Below are positions 34,822-43,843 of a stretch of 47,841 bases of DNA, piece after piece. Position 1 is the stretch's first letter. The number at the start of each line of letters is the position of its first letter. Where the stretch lies: assembly GCA_045047105.1 (NCBI GenBank), contig JASFYQ010000048.1:1-47841 (forward strand). Direction: 5' to 3'. The notes beneath the pieces were generated by a model, which saw nothing but the letters and a program-made list of their open reading frames with translations, was not told where the DNA came from and made no database searches. The DNA comes from JADGAU01 sp045047105. Lineage in GTDB: Bacteria > Pseudomonadota > Gammaproteobacteria > GRL18. The position numbers were made by a program, and so were the translations under genes.

Positions 34822-34843
34822 TAATGCTAATGCTAATGCTAAT
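34822..34843. repeat. Hexanucleotide microsatellite (TAATGC)
   Basis: TAATGC is repeated three times and followed by TAAT, in the 220-bp gap between prlC and the AraC gene. It lies about 110 bp upstream of prlC. I see no promoter elements around it that would make it a phase-variation switch, and nothing else recognisable in the gap. Confidence 0.8.
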
Positions 34844-34931
34844 TGATAAGGTAAAAACATAGGAATATGAATATGTTACGAGTGTATTTTAAGTTGTTTG
34901 GATTATAGCTAAAGTGATAAGCAGGTGTGAT

Positions 34932-35690
34932 TTAAAACTTTAATTTATACTCAGTAGCAGTACATCCAAAAAAATTCTTAAAGCGATTACAAAAGTGGCT
35001 GGGGGTATTAAAACCCAGATCGTAACTGATAGTGGTGATTGACTCTCCATTTTTAATTCTTTCTGCGGCACGTTTTAAGCGCAGTTGTTGTTGTAATTCC
35101 ACTGGTGAGCAGCCGAGCTGCTCCTTAAATATAACATATAGGCGGCTTCTGCTCATACAGGAATGTTTGCATAGCTTATCAATTTCAAGTGGTTTAGATA
35201 AGCTACCATTAATCCAGTCAAGAGCAGCAATTAAACCATTGGTTTTTGGATTTTTAATGCTATGGCGTATTAAAAATTCTCTGGTGTTATGGCGTAACAT
35301 ACGAACAATTAATTCTGAAACCAGTAAATCAATTAATAGGTTTCTATCGGGATGGTTTTCAGTGAATAAGAGGGTCAGTTGATTGAGCAAAGACTGTGTT
35401 TCGCTGGAATGATGGGTGTGTAAAACAGGGAACGAGCTGCCAGGTTGCCATTGGCTGTCATGCGCCAGGTCTGGCATAGAATCATACATTTTTTCATGTA
35501 TATTGGTAACTTTTTCTTTTGCAATTTCAACCGTTAAGCAGGTTGTTGGTTTATTTAATGCAGCAGTAGGGAAATCAATTTCTATGGTTTCTCCAGGGGC
35601 TATAACAAAACTTTCATGAGGTAAAAATACCTGGCCAAAGGCATCATTTTGACTGCTTTGATAGTGCATTATTTTTTTACCTGTAACCAT
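34932..35690 (-). CDS. AraC-family transcriptional regulator (N-terminus frameshifted)
   Basis: The intact frame from ATG 35690 gives 252 residues: part of a ligand-binding domain ('PHESFVIAPGETIEIDFP') and a C-terminal double helix-turn-helix (about 150-252, 'LCKHSCMSRSRLYVIFKEQ' and 'ISYDLGFNTPSHFCNRFKN'). The reading frame continues upstream without stop for 46 codons that look like real AraC N-terminus (VSIYDTYQQAKRVRL...ELLLCG), but without a start codon. An ATG at 35841 enters that frame only if the A9 run (plus-strand T 35822-35830) is one base shorter; then about 302 residues result. It probably controls the divergent aldehyde dehydrogenase gene. Confidence 0.85.
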   Translation of the reverse strand: MVTGKKIMHYQSSQNDAFGQVFLPHESFVIAPGETIEIDFPTAALNKPTTCLTVEIAKEKVTNIHEKMYDSMPDLAHDSQWQPGSSFPVLHTHHSSETQSLLNQLTLLFTENHPDRNLLIDLLVSELIVRMLRHNTREFLIRHSIKNPKTNGLIAALDWINGSLSKPLEIDKLCKHSCMSRSRLYVIFKEQLGCSPVELQQQLRLKRAAERIKNGESITTISYDLGFNTPSHFCNRFKNFFGCTATEYKLKF

Positions 35691-36115
35691 ACCACAAAGT
35701 AGTAATTCACCTGCGTCCAGGCGTACTCGTTTAGCTTGTTGATAAGTATCATAGATACTTACTTCTGAATCGGGGCCAGCAAAACTAATTTTATTTTCAA
35801 TTAATACTTGTGGTGAACGTATTTTTTTTTGATGTTTGCATTTCTTTGTGCTACTTTTATATAAATAATAAGTAGTTTATTAACAGCGATTTACACCTAC
35901 TATATTAAATATATGGACTCAGGGCTAACTACTTAGGATTCTGGTACAATTTATTTTTTAAACAAAGCGGTAAATTGTATTTTGTTTAATTACTGTCCTT
36001 AATCGCAAAAGTATAACGTATAGAATTCTTTTATTCCATAGTCAAAAAAATAGTTATATAACGGGGACTTGAATTTTATAATTAATTAATTAATTCATAT
36101 CAAAGGAGACAAAAT

Positions 36116-37612
36116 ATGTCTGATAAAGCATATAATTTTAAAGAGCAATATGAAAACTTTATTGGTGGTAAATGGGTTGCCCCTGTTGATGGAGAATATT
36201 TTGAAAATATCTCTCCCATTTCTGGTGAAGTCATCAATAGTGTAGCGCGTTCAACCAGCAAAGATATTGATCTGGCGGTTGAAGCTGCATGGGATGCTGC
36301 TACAGCATGGGGTAAAACTTCTGTAACAGAAAGAAGTAATATGTTGCTTAAAATTGCAGATGTAATGGAACAAAATCTTGATGCAATAGCAACTGCTGAA
36401 GCCTGCGATAATGGTAAGGCGATTAGAGAAACCATGGCGGCAGATATTCCATTAGCAATTGATCACTTTAGATACTTTGCGGGTGTTATTCGTGGTGAAT
36501 CAGGTGATATTGCTGATCTGGATGCTAATACTGTCTCTATGGAAGTACATGAGCCTCTTGGAGTAGTAGGGCAGATTATTCCCTGGAACTTCCCTATCTT
36601 AATGGCAACATGGAAACTTGCTCCAGCACTGGCTGCGGGTAATTGTGTAGTGCTTAAACCTGCCGAGCAAACACCTGCATCTATTTTGGTGTTAATGGAA
36701 TTTATTCAAGATATATTACCCGCAGGTGTGTTAAATGTGGTTAATGGATTTGGTCTGGAAGCAGGCAAACCACTTGCAACACATCCAGATATTCGTAAAG
36801 TTGCATTTACAGGTGAAACCACCACCGGGCGTTTGATTATGCAATACGCTTCTGAAAATATTATTCCAGTTACTTTAGAGTTAGGTGGAAAATCTCCGAA
36901 TATTTTCTTAGAAAGCATTATGGATGCGGATGATGCATTTTTCGATAAAGCGATAGAAGGCTTGGTTTTGTTTGCCTTTAATCAGGGTGAAGTGTGTACC
37001 TGTCCATCGCGTGCATTAATTCAGGAAAGTATTTATGACGCCTTTATTGCACGTTGTCTAGAAAGAGTTGCGGCTATAAAAATGGGTGATACATTAGATC
37101 CTGATACCATGATGGGAGCTCAGGTTTCAAATGATCAATATGAAAAAATCTTAAATTATATTGAGATAGGTAAAGCGGAAGGAGCAGAAGTTTTATGTGG
37201 TGGTGGAGCCTATAAAAATGAGACTTATCCAAATGGTTACTATATTCAACCTACTTTACTGAAGGGTGATAATAGTATGCGTATATTCCAGGAAGAAATC
37301 TTTGGACCGGTATTATGTGTAACAACATTTAAAGATGAAGAAGAAGCATTACAAATAGCCAATGATACTATGTATGGTTTAGGTGCCGGTGTGTGGACCA
37401 GAGATATTCATCAAATGCAGACCTTTACCCGAGGAATTGAGGCGGGTCGAGTTTGGGGTAATTGTTATCACTTATATCCTGCTCATGCTTCTTTTGGTGG
37501 TCAGAAAAAATCAGGTATTGGCCGTGAAACGCATAAAATGATGTTAAATCATTATCGTAAAACTAAAAACATACTGATGTCTTATGATAAAAATAAATTA
37601 GGTTTTTTCTAG
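36116..37612 (+). CDS. NAD-dependent aldehyde dehydrogenase (AcoD/ExaC-like acetaldehyde dehydrogenase)
   Basis: Oxidises aldehydes, probably acetaldehyde, to the acid. 498 residues. NAD binding: 'GQIIPWNFPILMATWKLAPALAAGNCVVLKPAEQTP' and 'FTGETTTGR'. Catalytic Glu is in 'VTLELGGKSPN' and the nucleophile is in 'NQGEVCTCPSRAL'. The sequence closely resembles the group with ExaC and AcoD ('YENFIGGKWVAPVDGEYFENISP', C-terminal 'HYRKTKNILMSYDKNKLGFF'). It has a good GGAG site. The neighbours, an AraC regulator and DUF779, are also typical of this group, which is linked to ethanol or acetoin use. Confidence 0.93.
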   Translation: MSDKAYNFKEQYENFIGGKWVAPVDGEYFENISPISGEVINSVARSTSKDIDLAVEAAWDAATAWGKTSVTERSNMLLKIADVMEQNLDAIATAEACDNGKAIRETMAADIPLAIDHFRYFAGVIRGESGDIADLDANTVSMEVHEPLGVVGQIIPWNFPILMATWKLAPALAAGNCVVLKPAEQTPASILVLMEFIQDILPAGVLNVVNGFGLEAGKPLATHPDIRKVAFTGETTTGRLIMQYASENIIPVTLELGGKSPNIFLESIMDADDAFFDKAIEGLVLFAFNQGEVCTCPSRALIQESIYDAFIARCLERVAAIKMGDTLDPDTMMGAQVSNDQYEKILNYIEIGKAEGAEVLCGGGAYKNETYPNGYYIQPTLLKGDNSMRIFQEEIFGPVLCVTTFKDEEEALQIANDTMYGLGAGVWTRDIHQMQTFTRGIEAGRVWGNCYHLYPAHASFGGQKKSGIGRETHKMMLNHYRKTKNILMSYDKNKLGFF

Positions 37613-37636
37613 GCTAAAATTTATTTTATCTATTAA

Positions 37637-37686
37637 AATTGCTATAAGCTTGTTTATTTAACATATCCTTATAGCAATTTTTTTAT
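37637..37686 (+). terminator. Terminator/attenuator between aldehyde dehydrogenase and DUF779 genes
   Basis: AATTGCTATAAG (37637-37648) pairs perfectly with CTTATAGCAATT (37668-37679) around a 19-base loop, followed by a run of T. It lies 25 bp after the dehydrogenase stop. It should reduce read-through into DUF779. Confidence 0.7.
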
Positions 37687-37706
37687 TTTACCTAGAGGAA
37701 AATAAA

Positions 37707-38084
37707 ATGACTTCAGAACAGTATAGTGAACGTGTTGATGTAACTGATAAAGCTAAGGATGTTATCGACCAACTCCGAGATAAACATGGTGAGCTAATGT
37801 TTCATCAAAGTGGTGGTTGTTGTGATGGCTCCGCTCCCATGTGTTTTGTAGTGGGTGAATTTATGCTCGGTTCTCGAGATGTTATGTTGGGTAAAATTCA
37901 CGGTTGTGAGTTTTATATGGCAGCCGACCAGTTTGAATTTTGGAAAAATACCCATTTAACCATTGATGTTACAGAAGGCCGAGGGGCCAGTTTCTCTCTG
38001 GAGATTCCACTGGGTTTACGCTTTATGACTGTTTCTCGGTTATTTACTGATGCAGAACTAGCGAATTTACGTCCTACTCAATAA
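37707..38084 (+). CDS. DUF779 protein
   Basis: A 125-residue protein with the family pattern 'LMFHQSGGCCDGSAPMCF' (a cysteine-rich patch), 'IHGCEFYMAADQFEFWKNTHLTIDV' and 'GRGASFSLEIPLGLRF'. DUF779 genes are regularly found next to acetaldehyde dehydrogenase, as here, but their role is not established. An AGAGGA site precedes the ATG. A hairpin separates it from the dehydrogenase. Confidence 0.9.
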   Translation: MTSEQYSERVDVTDKAKDVIDQLRDKHGELMFHQSGGCCDGSAPMCFVVGEFMLGSRDVMLGKIHGCEFYMAADQFEFWKNTHLTIDVTEGRGASFSLEIPLGLRFMTVSRLFTDAELANLRPTQ

Positions 38085-38214
38085 ACACCTTAGCTCTTTC
38101 CTGCAGATATAATAGTTTCTACTCTTTTAAATAAATTATTCAGTAGCAAGCTCTTTGTTTTCTTTTTTTTAGAATATGCTAAAATTAAATTAGACTAATT
38201 TAAAGAGAATAGGG

Positions 38215-39150
38215 ATGTTAAAAAACAGGTTAAAAAAAACGCATTTAATACTTATTGCTTTTCTGTTGGTATTTTTTTCTATAAATACAATTGCAGAATC
38301 TATTTCCTCAGTACAGGCTGTAGCGGCACACAATAATGTGCGCACAAAGGTAAATAATGGAAATTATTCAAATCAGCCTATTGCAAAGCCTTCATTATTG
38401 GATTTGGTCTGGGATCCTAATTTAGCTGATTCTGCTCAGTTATATGCAAATCAATGCATATGGCAGCATAGTTCCAATCGGATACATACCGGTGAAAATT
38501 TGTATGTGGCAGCTTCCAGTAATTCGGAACAGGTGTTTACTATTGAACAAGCAGTAGATAGCTGGGCAGGGGAGTTTGTAGATTATGATTTTAATAATAA
38601 TAGCTGTGGTGCGAATAAAATGTGCGGACATTATACCCAACTGGTCTGGCAAGATACCTTACAAGTGGGCTGTGCCGCTGCACAATGTAATCCTATAAAG
38701 GCACCAGATGGAAGCTCTTTATTTTCCTCCGATTTTCCATTTAGTACTTACATTGTCTGCCAATATGGTCCTGCGGGTAATTTAACTGGGGTACCACCCT
38801 ATGAAACAGAAGGTAGTGATAGCACATTATTATCTCAATATGATTTTTCAACACAAGTACTTGAAGTTCCTTATTTATTATTTCACCAAACCGATAGCAA
38901 CTTTGTAGTAGCATATAAGGCAAGTTTTAAGTTATTTTCTAGCGATCCCATAGTGTTAAAATTAACTAATGTCACTAAGGTTAACTATTTAGATCTTTTC
39001 TATAGTGATAGTTATGATCAAAATACAAGGCAATTATTTTTATCTAATATGCAATTATATAATCAGGGTGTTTTACAGTCATCACATGCTAGCGTATTAA
39101 AGTTTGTATCTGGCTCAGCTGATTTACTTGAACTAAAGTCCTTTCGGTAG
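38215..39150 (+). CDS. Secreted CAP/SCP-domain protein
   Basis: 311 residues with a signal peptide (about 1-28, 'LILIAFLLVFFSINTIA'). The CAP domain (about 33-200) resembles PR-1/CRISP proteins: 'VQAVAAHNNVRTKV', 'LVWDPNLADSAQLYANQC', 'GENLYVA', 'CGHYTQLVWQDTLQVGCAAAQC' (CAP1) and 'YIVCQYGPAGNLTGVPPY' (CAP2). Eight or so cysteines would form disulfides. The C-terminal 110 residues are beta-rich and unrecognised. The CAP motifs are closer to the classical eukaryotic-looking pattern than to the short bacterial YkwD type. Function unknown; candidate for envelope or host contact. Confidence 0.87.
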   Translation: MLKNRLKKTHLILIAFLLVFFSINTIAESISSVQAVAAHNNVRTKVNNGNYSNQPIAKPSLLDLVWDPNLADSAQLYANQCIWQHSSNRIHTGENLYVAASSNSEQVFTIEQAVDSWAGEFVDYDFNNNSCGANKMCGHYTQLVWQDTLQVGCAAAQCNPIKAPDGSSLFSSDFPFSTYIVCQYGPAGNLTGVPPYETEGSDSTLLSQYDFSTQVLEVPYLLFHQTDSNFVVAYKASFKLFSSDPIVLKLTNVTKVNYLDLFYSDSYDQNTRQLFLSNMQLYNQGVLQSSHASVLKFVSGSADLLELKSFR

Positions 39151-39436
39151 CATATTATCTATATAGTAAAGGCAAAAGCCTAATTGCTAATGCCTCTGTC
39201 CATTGAATAATAATAATTAATTTAAATAATTATTTCGTTCGTCAATATATAAATATATGAAACATTTTTTATTTATATTTTAAAGTTTAACTTTTTTTAA
39301 TAACTTAACTTGCATACTTATATTCTTAAATAAGCTTAACAATAAATAAGTCAACCTTTAGTTTTCTGAAATTTGCCCTTATAATTAGATTAGGGAATAA
39401 TTTTAATATACATAAAAAACAGGTGTTTTAAGTAAA

Positions 39437-39748
39437 ATGTCAGATCATGAAATCGGTCATGAAGAGCAAGTAGAAACCGCAAAGCCAAAATTCAAAAAAC
39501 CACGTATGTACAAGGTTGTTTTGAATAATGACGATTATACTCCAATGGAATTTGTTGTTTATATATTGGAAAATTTTTTTACCATGGACAGGGCTAAGGC
39601 TACACGCGTTATGATGCAGGTTCATAATGAGGGCAAAGGCTTATGTGGTGTTTTTAGTCGTGATATTGCTGAAACCAAAGTGAATCAGGTCAATGAGTTT
39701 GCCAGACAAAATGAACATCCATTGTTATGCAGTTTGGATGTGGCTTAG
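39437..39748 (+). CDS. clpS: ClpS, adaptor of ClpAP for N-degrons
   Basis: 103 residues; binds proteins with N-terminal Leu, Phe, Tyr or Trp and delivers them to ClpA. A disordered acidic N-terminus (about 1-25) is followed by the conserved core 'PRMYKVVLNNDDYTPMEFVVYIL', 'TRVMMQVHNEGKG' and 'NEFARQNEHPLLCSLD'. The N-degron pocket residues N-N-D-D-Y and H-N-E-G are present. Immediately upstream of clpA. Works with Bpt products (see 10629-11381). Confidence 0.96.
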   Translation: MSDHEIGHEEQVETAKPKFKKPRMYKVVLNNDDYTPMEFVVYILENFFTMDRAKATRVMMQVHNEGKGLCGVFSRDIAETKVNQVNEFARQNEHPLLCSLDVA

Positions 39749-39808
39749 TTTGAAAGACCTATTATTTTGGAACCAATTATTAAAAACCTAGTTTTTAAGG
39801 ATATATCT

Positions 39809-42076
39809 ATGTTAAGTAAAGAATTAGAGTTTAGTTTAAATATGGCTTTTCGCGATGCACGCGAAAAGCGTCATGAGTTTATGACTGTTGAGCATTTATT
39901 ACTCTCTTTGTTGGACAATCCCAATGCACAAAATGCCTTGATTGCTTGTGATGCTAATGTCGAGCTACTTAAAAATGAGTTGATGCTTTTTATTGAAGAA
40001 TCTACCCCTTTACTCCCAGAAGAAGATAAAAAAGAAACTCAGCCTACTCTGGGATTTCAACGTGTTTTACAGCGAGCAATTTTTCAGGCTCAGGCATCTG
40101 AACAACAAGAAGTAAATGGTGCGAATGTTCTAGTTGCAATTTTTAATGAACAGGAATCCCAGGCTGTTTACTTATTGCACCAGCAAAATATTGCAAGAAT
40201 TGATATTGTTTCTTATATCTCTCACGGTGATGGTGGTGATGAAGAGCTCTCAGAAAATCAGGAGCAAAAACATACTCAGGGAGCGGTTGAGGATAAAAAT
40301 CAGGATCCTCTGCAACTGTATACTACTAATTTGAATGAGAAATCAAAAAAAGGAAAAATTGATCCACTTATTGGTCGTAATAAAGAAATTTTACGCACCA
40401 TACAAATTTTATGTCGTCGCAGAAAAAATAATCCACTTTTTGTTGGTGAAGCAGGTGTGGGGAAAACTGCTTTGGCCGAAGGTCTAGCTAAAAAAATTGT
40501 AGATGGGGACATTCCTGAAGTACTTCAGGATAGTGTTATCTATTCCTTGGATCTGGGTGCTTTATTAGCCGGTACCAAATATCGGGGAGATTTTGAAAAA
40601 CGGTTAAAAGCCGTACTTAAACAATTAGATACTATTCCAGACTCCATTTTATTTATTGATGAAATTCATACCATTATTGGTGCGGGTTCCACATCTGGTG
40701 GAGTAATGGATGCTTCAAATTTAATTAAACCGGCATTATCCAGTGGAGAGCTTCGTTGTATTGGCTCTACCACATATCAGGAATACCGTGGTGTATTTGA
40801 AAAAGATCATGCTTTAGCACGACGTTTTCAAAAAATTGATGTGGATGAGCCTTCAGCAGATGAAACATTTAAAATTTTACAAGGTTTACAGTCTCGTTTT
40901 GAAGAACACCATGGAATTAAATACACCAAAGAAGCTTTAAAAACTGCTGCGGAACTTTCTCATCGCTTTATTAATGATCGTCATTTACCGGATAAGGCTA
41001 TAGATGTAATAGATGAAGCAGGTGCTAATCAACAGATTAAACCCGTATCTAAGCGCAAAAAAACTATTGGTGTAAAAGAAATTGAGAGCATCGTTTCCAG
41101 TATTGCTAGAATTCCTACTAAAACTGTTTCAAGCGATGATAAGCAGGTGCTTAAAACTCTGGGGCGTAACCTTAAACTGGTTATCTTTGGTCAGGATAAG
41201 GCTATTAATAGCTTAGACGATGCAATAAAAATGACACGTGCAGGCATTGGACGAGAAGATAAACCGATTGGTTCATTTTTATTCTCTGGTCCTACAGGTG
41301 TTGGTAAAACAGAAGTTTCCAAGCAATTGGCATACATTCTGGGGATTGAGTTAATACGCTTTGATATGTCAGAATATATGGAACGCCATACGGTATCCCG
41401 TCTTATTGGCGCACCTCCTGGTTATGTTGGTTATGATCAGGGTGGTTTATTAACCGAAGCGGTAACAAAAAATCCACATGCGGTAATACTATTAGATGAG
41501 ATTGAAAAGGCGCATCCAGATGTATTTAATATTTTATTACAGGTAATGGACCATGGTACTTTAACGGATAATAATGGCAGAAAAGCAGATTTCCGCAATA
41601 TTATTCTAATAATGACTACCAATATGGGTGCAGAGGCCTTAACCCGTAAATCCATTGGTTTTACCGAGCAGGATCATAGTAGTGATGGTATGGAAGCAAT
41701 TAAACGAGGCTTTAGCCCTGAGTTTAGAAATCGTCTGGATGCCATTGTTCAATTTGATAACTTAAGCAAAGATACTATGATAAATGTAGTTAATAAGTTT
41801 ATGGTTGAGTTAGAGACACAATTAAACGATAAAAAAGTTGACCTTAATGTCGATGATAAAGCCAGAGAATGGCTGGCAGAAAAAGGCTATGATAAAACTA
41901 TGGGTGCTAGACCTATGACTCGCTTAATTAAAGAAAAAATCAAAAAAGAATTAGCTAATGCTCTATTATTTGGTGAATTAGTTGATGGTGGAAGTGTCTT
42001 TGTAAGTGTAGAAAATGATAAATTAAGCTTTAAATTAGTCTCAAAGCATAAGGAAGCAGAAAATATAACTCCTTAG
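39809..42076 (+). CDS. clpA: ATP-dependent Clp protease ATP-binding subunit ClpA
   Basis: AAA+ unfoldase that feeds ClpP. 755 residues from ATG 39809 (MLSKELEFSLN, the family N-terminus, AAGG upstream). An in-frame TTG 14 codons earlier just after clpS is rejected. The N-domain (about 1-150) carries the ClpS-binding repeat ('RHEFMTVEHLLLSLL'). Two AAA+ modules follow: D1 with GEAGVGKTA and 'LFIDEIHTIIGAG', and D2 with GPTGVGKTE and 'VILLDEIEKAHPDVFNILLQ'. It lies 60 bp after clpS. A strong hairpin separates it from convergent zwf. ClpP is not in the window. Confidence 0.96.
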   Translation: MLSKELEFSLNMAFRDAREKRHEFMTVEHLLLSLLDNPNAQNALIACDANVELLKNELMLFIEESTPLLPEEDKKETQPTLGFQRVLQRAIFQAQASEQQEVNGANVLVAIFNEQESQAVYLLHQQNIARIDIVSYISHGDGGDEELSENQEQKHTQGAVEDKNQDPLQLYTTNLNEKSKKGKIDPLIGRNKEILRTIQILCRRRKNNPLFVGEAGVGKTALAEGLAKKIVDGDIPEVLQDSVIYSLDLGALLAGTKYRGDFEKRLKAVLKQLDTIPDSILFIDEIHTIIGAGSTSGGVMDASNLIKPALSSGELRCIGSTTYQEYRGVFEKDHALARRFQKIDVDEPSADETFKILQGLQSRFEEHHGIKYTKEALKTAAELSHRFINDRHLPDKAIDVIDEAGANQQIKPVSKRKKTIGVKEIESIVSSIARIPTKTVSSDDKQVLKTLGRNLKLVIFGQDKAINSLDDAIKMTRAGIGREDKPIGSFLFSGPTGVGKTEVSKQLAYILGIELIRFDMSEYMERHTVSRLIGAPPGYVGYDQGGLLTEAVTKNPHAVILLDEIEKAHPDVFNILLQVMDHGTLTDNNGRKADFRNIILIMTTNMGAEALTRKSIGFTEQDHSSDGMEAIKRGFSPEFRNRLDAIVQFDNLSKDTMINVVNKFMVELETQLNDKKVDLNVDDKAREWLAEKGYDKTMGARPMTRLIKEKIKKELANALLFGELVDGGSVFVSVENDKLSFKLVSKHKEAENITP

Positions 42077-42112
42077 GTTCGAGGCTCGTATCGAATAGCT
42101 AATGTTTTATCT

Positions 42113-42158
42113 AACTAACAAGCCACATGCTAAGTTCTGAGTATGTGGCTTGTTAGTT
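42113..42158. terminator. Bidirectional terminator between clpA and zwf
   Basis: AACTAACAAGCCACAT (42113-42128) and ATGTGGCTTGTTAGTT (42143-42158) form a perfect 16-bp stem with a 14-base loop. It lies 36 bp after the clpA stop and 20 bp after the zwf stop (other strand), so it can end both convergent transcripts. Confidence 0.85.
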
Positions 42159-42177
42159 TATAGGTATTGCTCAATTG

Positions 42178-43713
42178 TTATAGTTTAAACTTTCTCCATT
42201 GACGATCTTTTCCATCTCTATGTAATAATTCATCAGCTTCAACGGGGCCCCAGCTATTAGATTGGTAATTTGGAAAGGAGCGTGCAGGTAGAGCCTGCCA
42301 AACATCTAAAATGGGTTGTACTATTGCCCAACTGGCTTCTATATTATCCGCTCGTTTAAATAAGGTTGCATCTCCACATAAGCAGTCATAGATCAGGGTT
42401 TCATAACCCGTGCTTGGAGCATTGCCAAAGTGTTTTTTATAGCTAAAATCCATATCAACAGTAGAAAGTTCTTGTAGTGTTCCAGGTTTTTTAGCATTAA
42501 ATTGTAAACTAATGCCTTCATCTGGCTGTATTCTTAAAATAAGTCGATTAGGTGCGAGGTGATTAATTTTGTCCATAGATTTGTGAAACATCAAACTTGG
42601 GGCATATTTATATTGGATGACCACTTCGGTATAACGGCATGGCATGCGTTTGCCGGTGCGAATAAAAAAAGGCACTCCTGACCATCGCCAGGAATTAATC
42701 ATTAGTTTTAAAGCAACAAAAGTTTCTGTTCCCGATTCTGCTGCTATTCCTTTTTCTTCACGATAACCAAGTAAGTGTTCTCCATTCTCCTGAGTGCTAC
42801 AGCCATATTGACCTCTTATTGCATTAGTTAATACCTGCTCAGGTGTGTACCTTTCTATGGCTTTTAAAACCTTGGTCTGTTCATCTCGTATAGCATCGGC
42901 ATCATCAAATGAATTGGGTGGTTCCATAGCAATAATAGATAATAGGGCCAGTAGGTGATTGGCAATCATATCTCGCATGGCTCCAGCTTCTTCATAATAG
43001 CTGGCCCGATCTTCAACACCTAATGATTCAGCTACCGTAATTTGAATGTGATCAATATAGCGGTGATTCCAGATAGGTTCAATAGTACCGTTACCAAATC
43101 GATAAGCCATAATATTTTGCACAGTCTCTTTACCAAGATAGTGATCAATACGATAAATTTGGTGTTCTTTAAAACTTTTTTGTAGTATTTTATTTAATTC
43201 TCTTGCTGATTCTAAATCGCGACCAAAGGGTTTTTCTATAATAATTCGTCGCCAGACATTATCCGTCTCTGTAGCTAAACCCGCATTTCCTAATTGAGTA
43301 GCGATTTCACCAAAAAAGCTCGGGGGGGTAGCACAATAAAATAGGTAGTTATCCGGGGTATCGGTTTTATCATCAATTTCTGCTATAAATTTTTTTAAAT
43401 TTATATAGGTTTCAGGATCTTGAAAATCCCCTTGCATGTAGTGGAGTTTAGAGACTTGTTGATCCCATACTTGTTTAGAAAATACCTGTTCATCAATAAA
43501 CTCACTAATCTCCTGGCTTAAATTAGTACGATATTTTTCACTATCTATAGCTATTCTATCAACAGCTAAGACATTGGTATGGTTGGATAATAGGCCTTGT
43601 AACATTAAGTGATAAAGCGCAGGAATAAGTTTGCGTTTAGTTAAGTCTCCACCTGCACCAAAAATAATAATAATGGATTTAGGTGCTTTTGTTGGTGCAT
43701 CAATATTTTCCAT
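42178..43713 (-). CDS. zwf: Glucose-6-phosphate 1-dehydrogenase
   Basis: First step of the oxidative pentose phosphate or Entner-Doudoroff path; makes NADPH. 511 residues. The coenzyme motif is 'GAGGDLTKRKLIPALYHL', the substrate/active-site segment is 'RIDHYLGKETVQNIMAYRFGN' with catalytic His downstream, and 'RTGKRMPCRYTEVVIQY' is typical. The C-terminal 'LPARSFPNYQSNSWGPVEADELL' is intact. pgl and edd/eda are not adjacent. ATG at 43713. Confidence 0.95.
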   Translation of the reverse strand: MENIDAPTKAPKSIIIIFGAGGDLTKRKLIPALYHLMLQGLLSNHTNVLAVDRIAIDSEKYRTNLSQEISEFIDEQVFSKQVWDQQVSKLHYMQGDFQDPETYINLKKFIAEIDDKTDTPDNYLFYCATPPSFFGEIATQLGNAGLATETDNVWRRIIIEKPFGRDLESARELNKILQKSFKEHQIYRIDHYLGKETVQNIMAYRFGNGTIEPIWNHRYIDHIQITVAESLGVEDRASYYEEAGAMRDMIANHLLALLSIIAMEPPNSFDDADAIRDEQTKVLKAIERYTPEQVLTNAIRGQYGCSTQENGEHLLGYREEKGIAAESGTETFVALKLMINSWRWSGVPFFIRTGKRMPCRYTEVVIQYKYAPSLMFHKSMDKINHLAPNRLILRIQPDEGISLQFNAKKPGTLQELSTVDMDFSYKKHFGNAPSTGYETLIYDCLCGDATLFKRADNIEASWAIVQPILDVWQALPARSFPNYQSNSWGPVEADELLHRDGKDRQWRKFKL

Positions 43714-43843
43714 AAGAATACCTGTTTTAGCCTATGAATAAGAATAAAAGAAGTATAGGAAATAGATACAAACTTGTATAGTCTATTAGCTAGTACCTAT
43801 AAAGGTTGAATTCTTATTATACGTGATATTGTTAGATTAATTT

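Noticed and set aside
36075..36100. AATT tandem run before the aldehyde dehydrogenase gene as a phase-variable element
   Set aside because: The run is short, in very AT-rich sequence, and does not lie between recognisable -35 and -10 hexamers.
42076..42105. tRNA-like TTCGA motif after clpA
   Set aside because: No acceptor, D or anticodon stem could be built around it.
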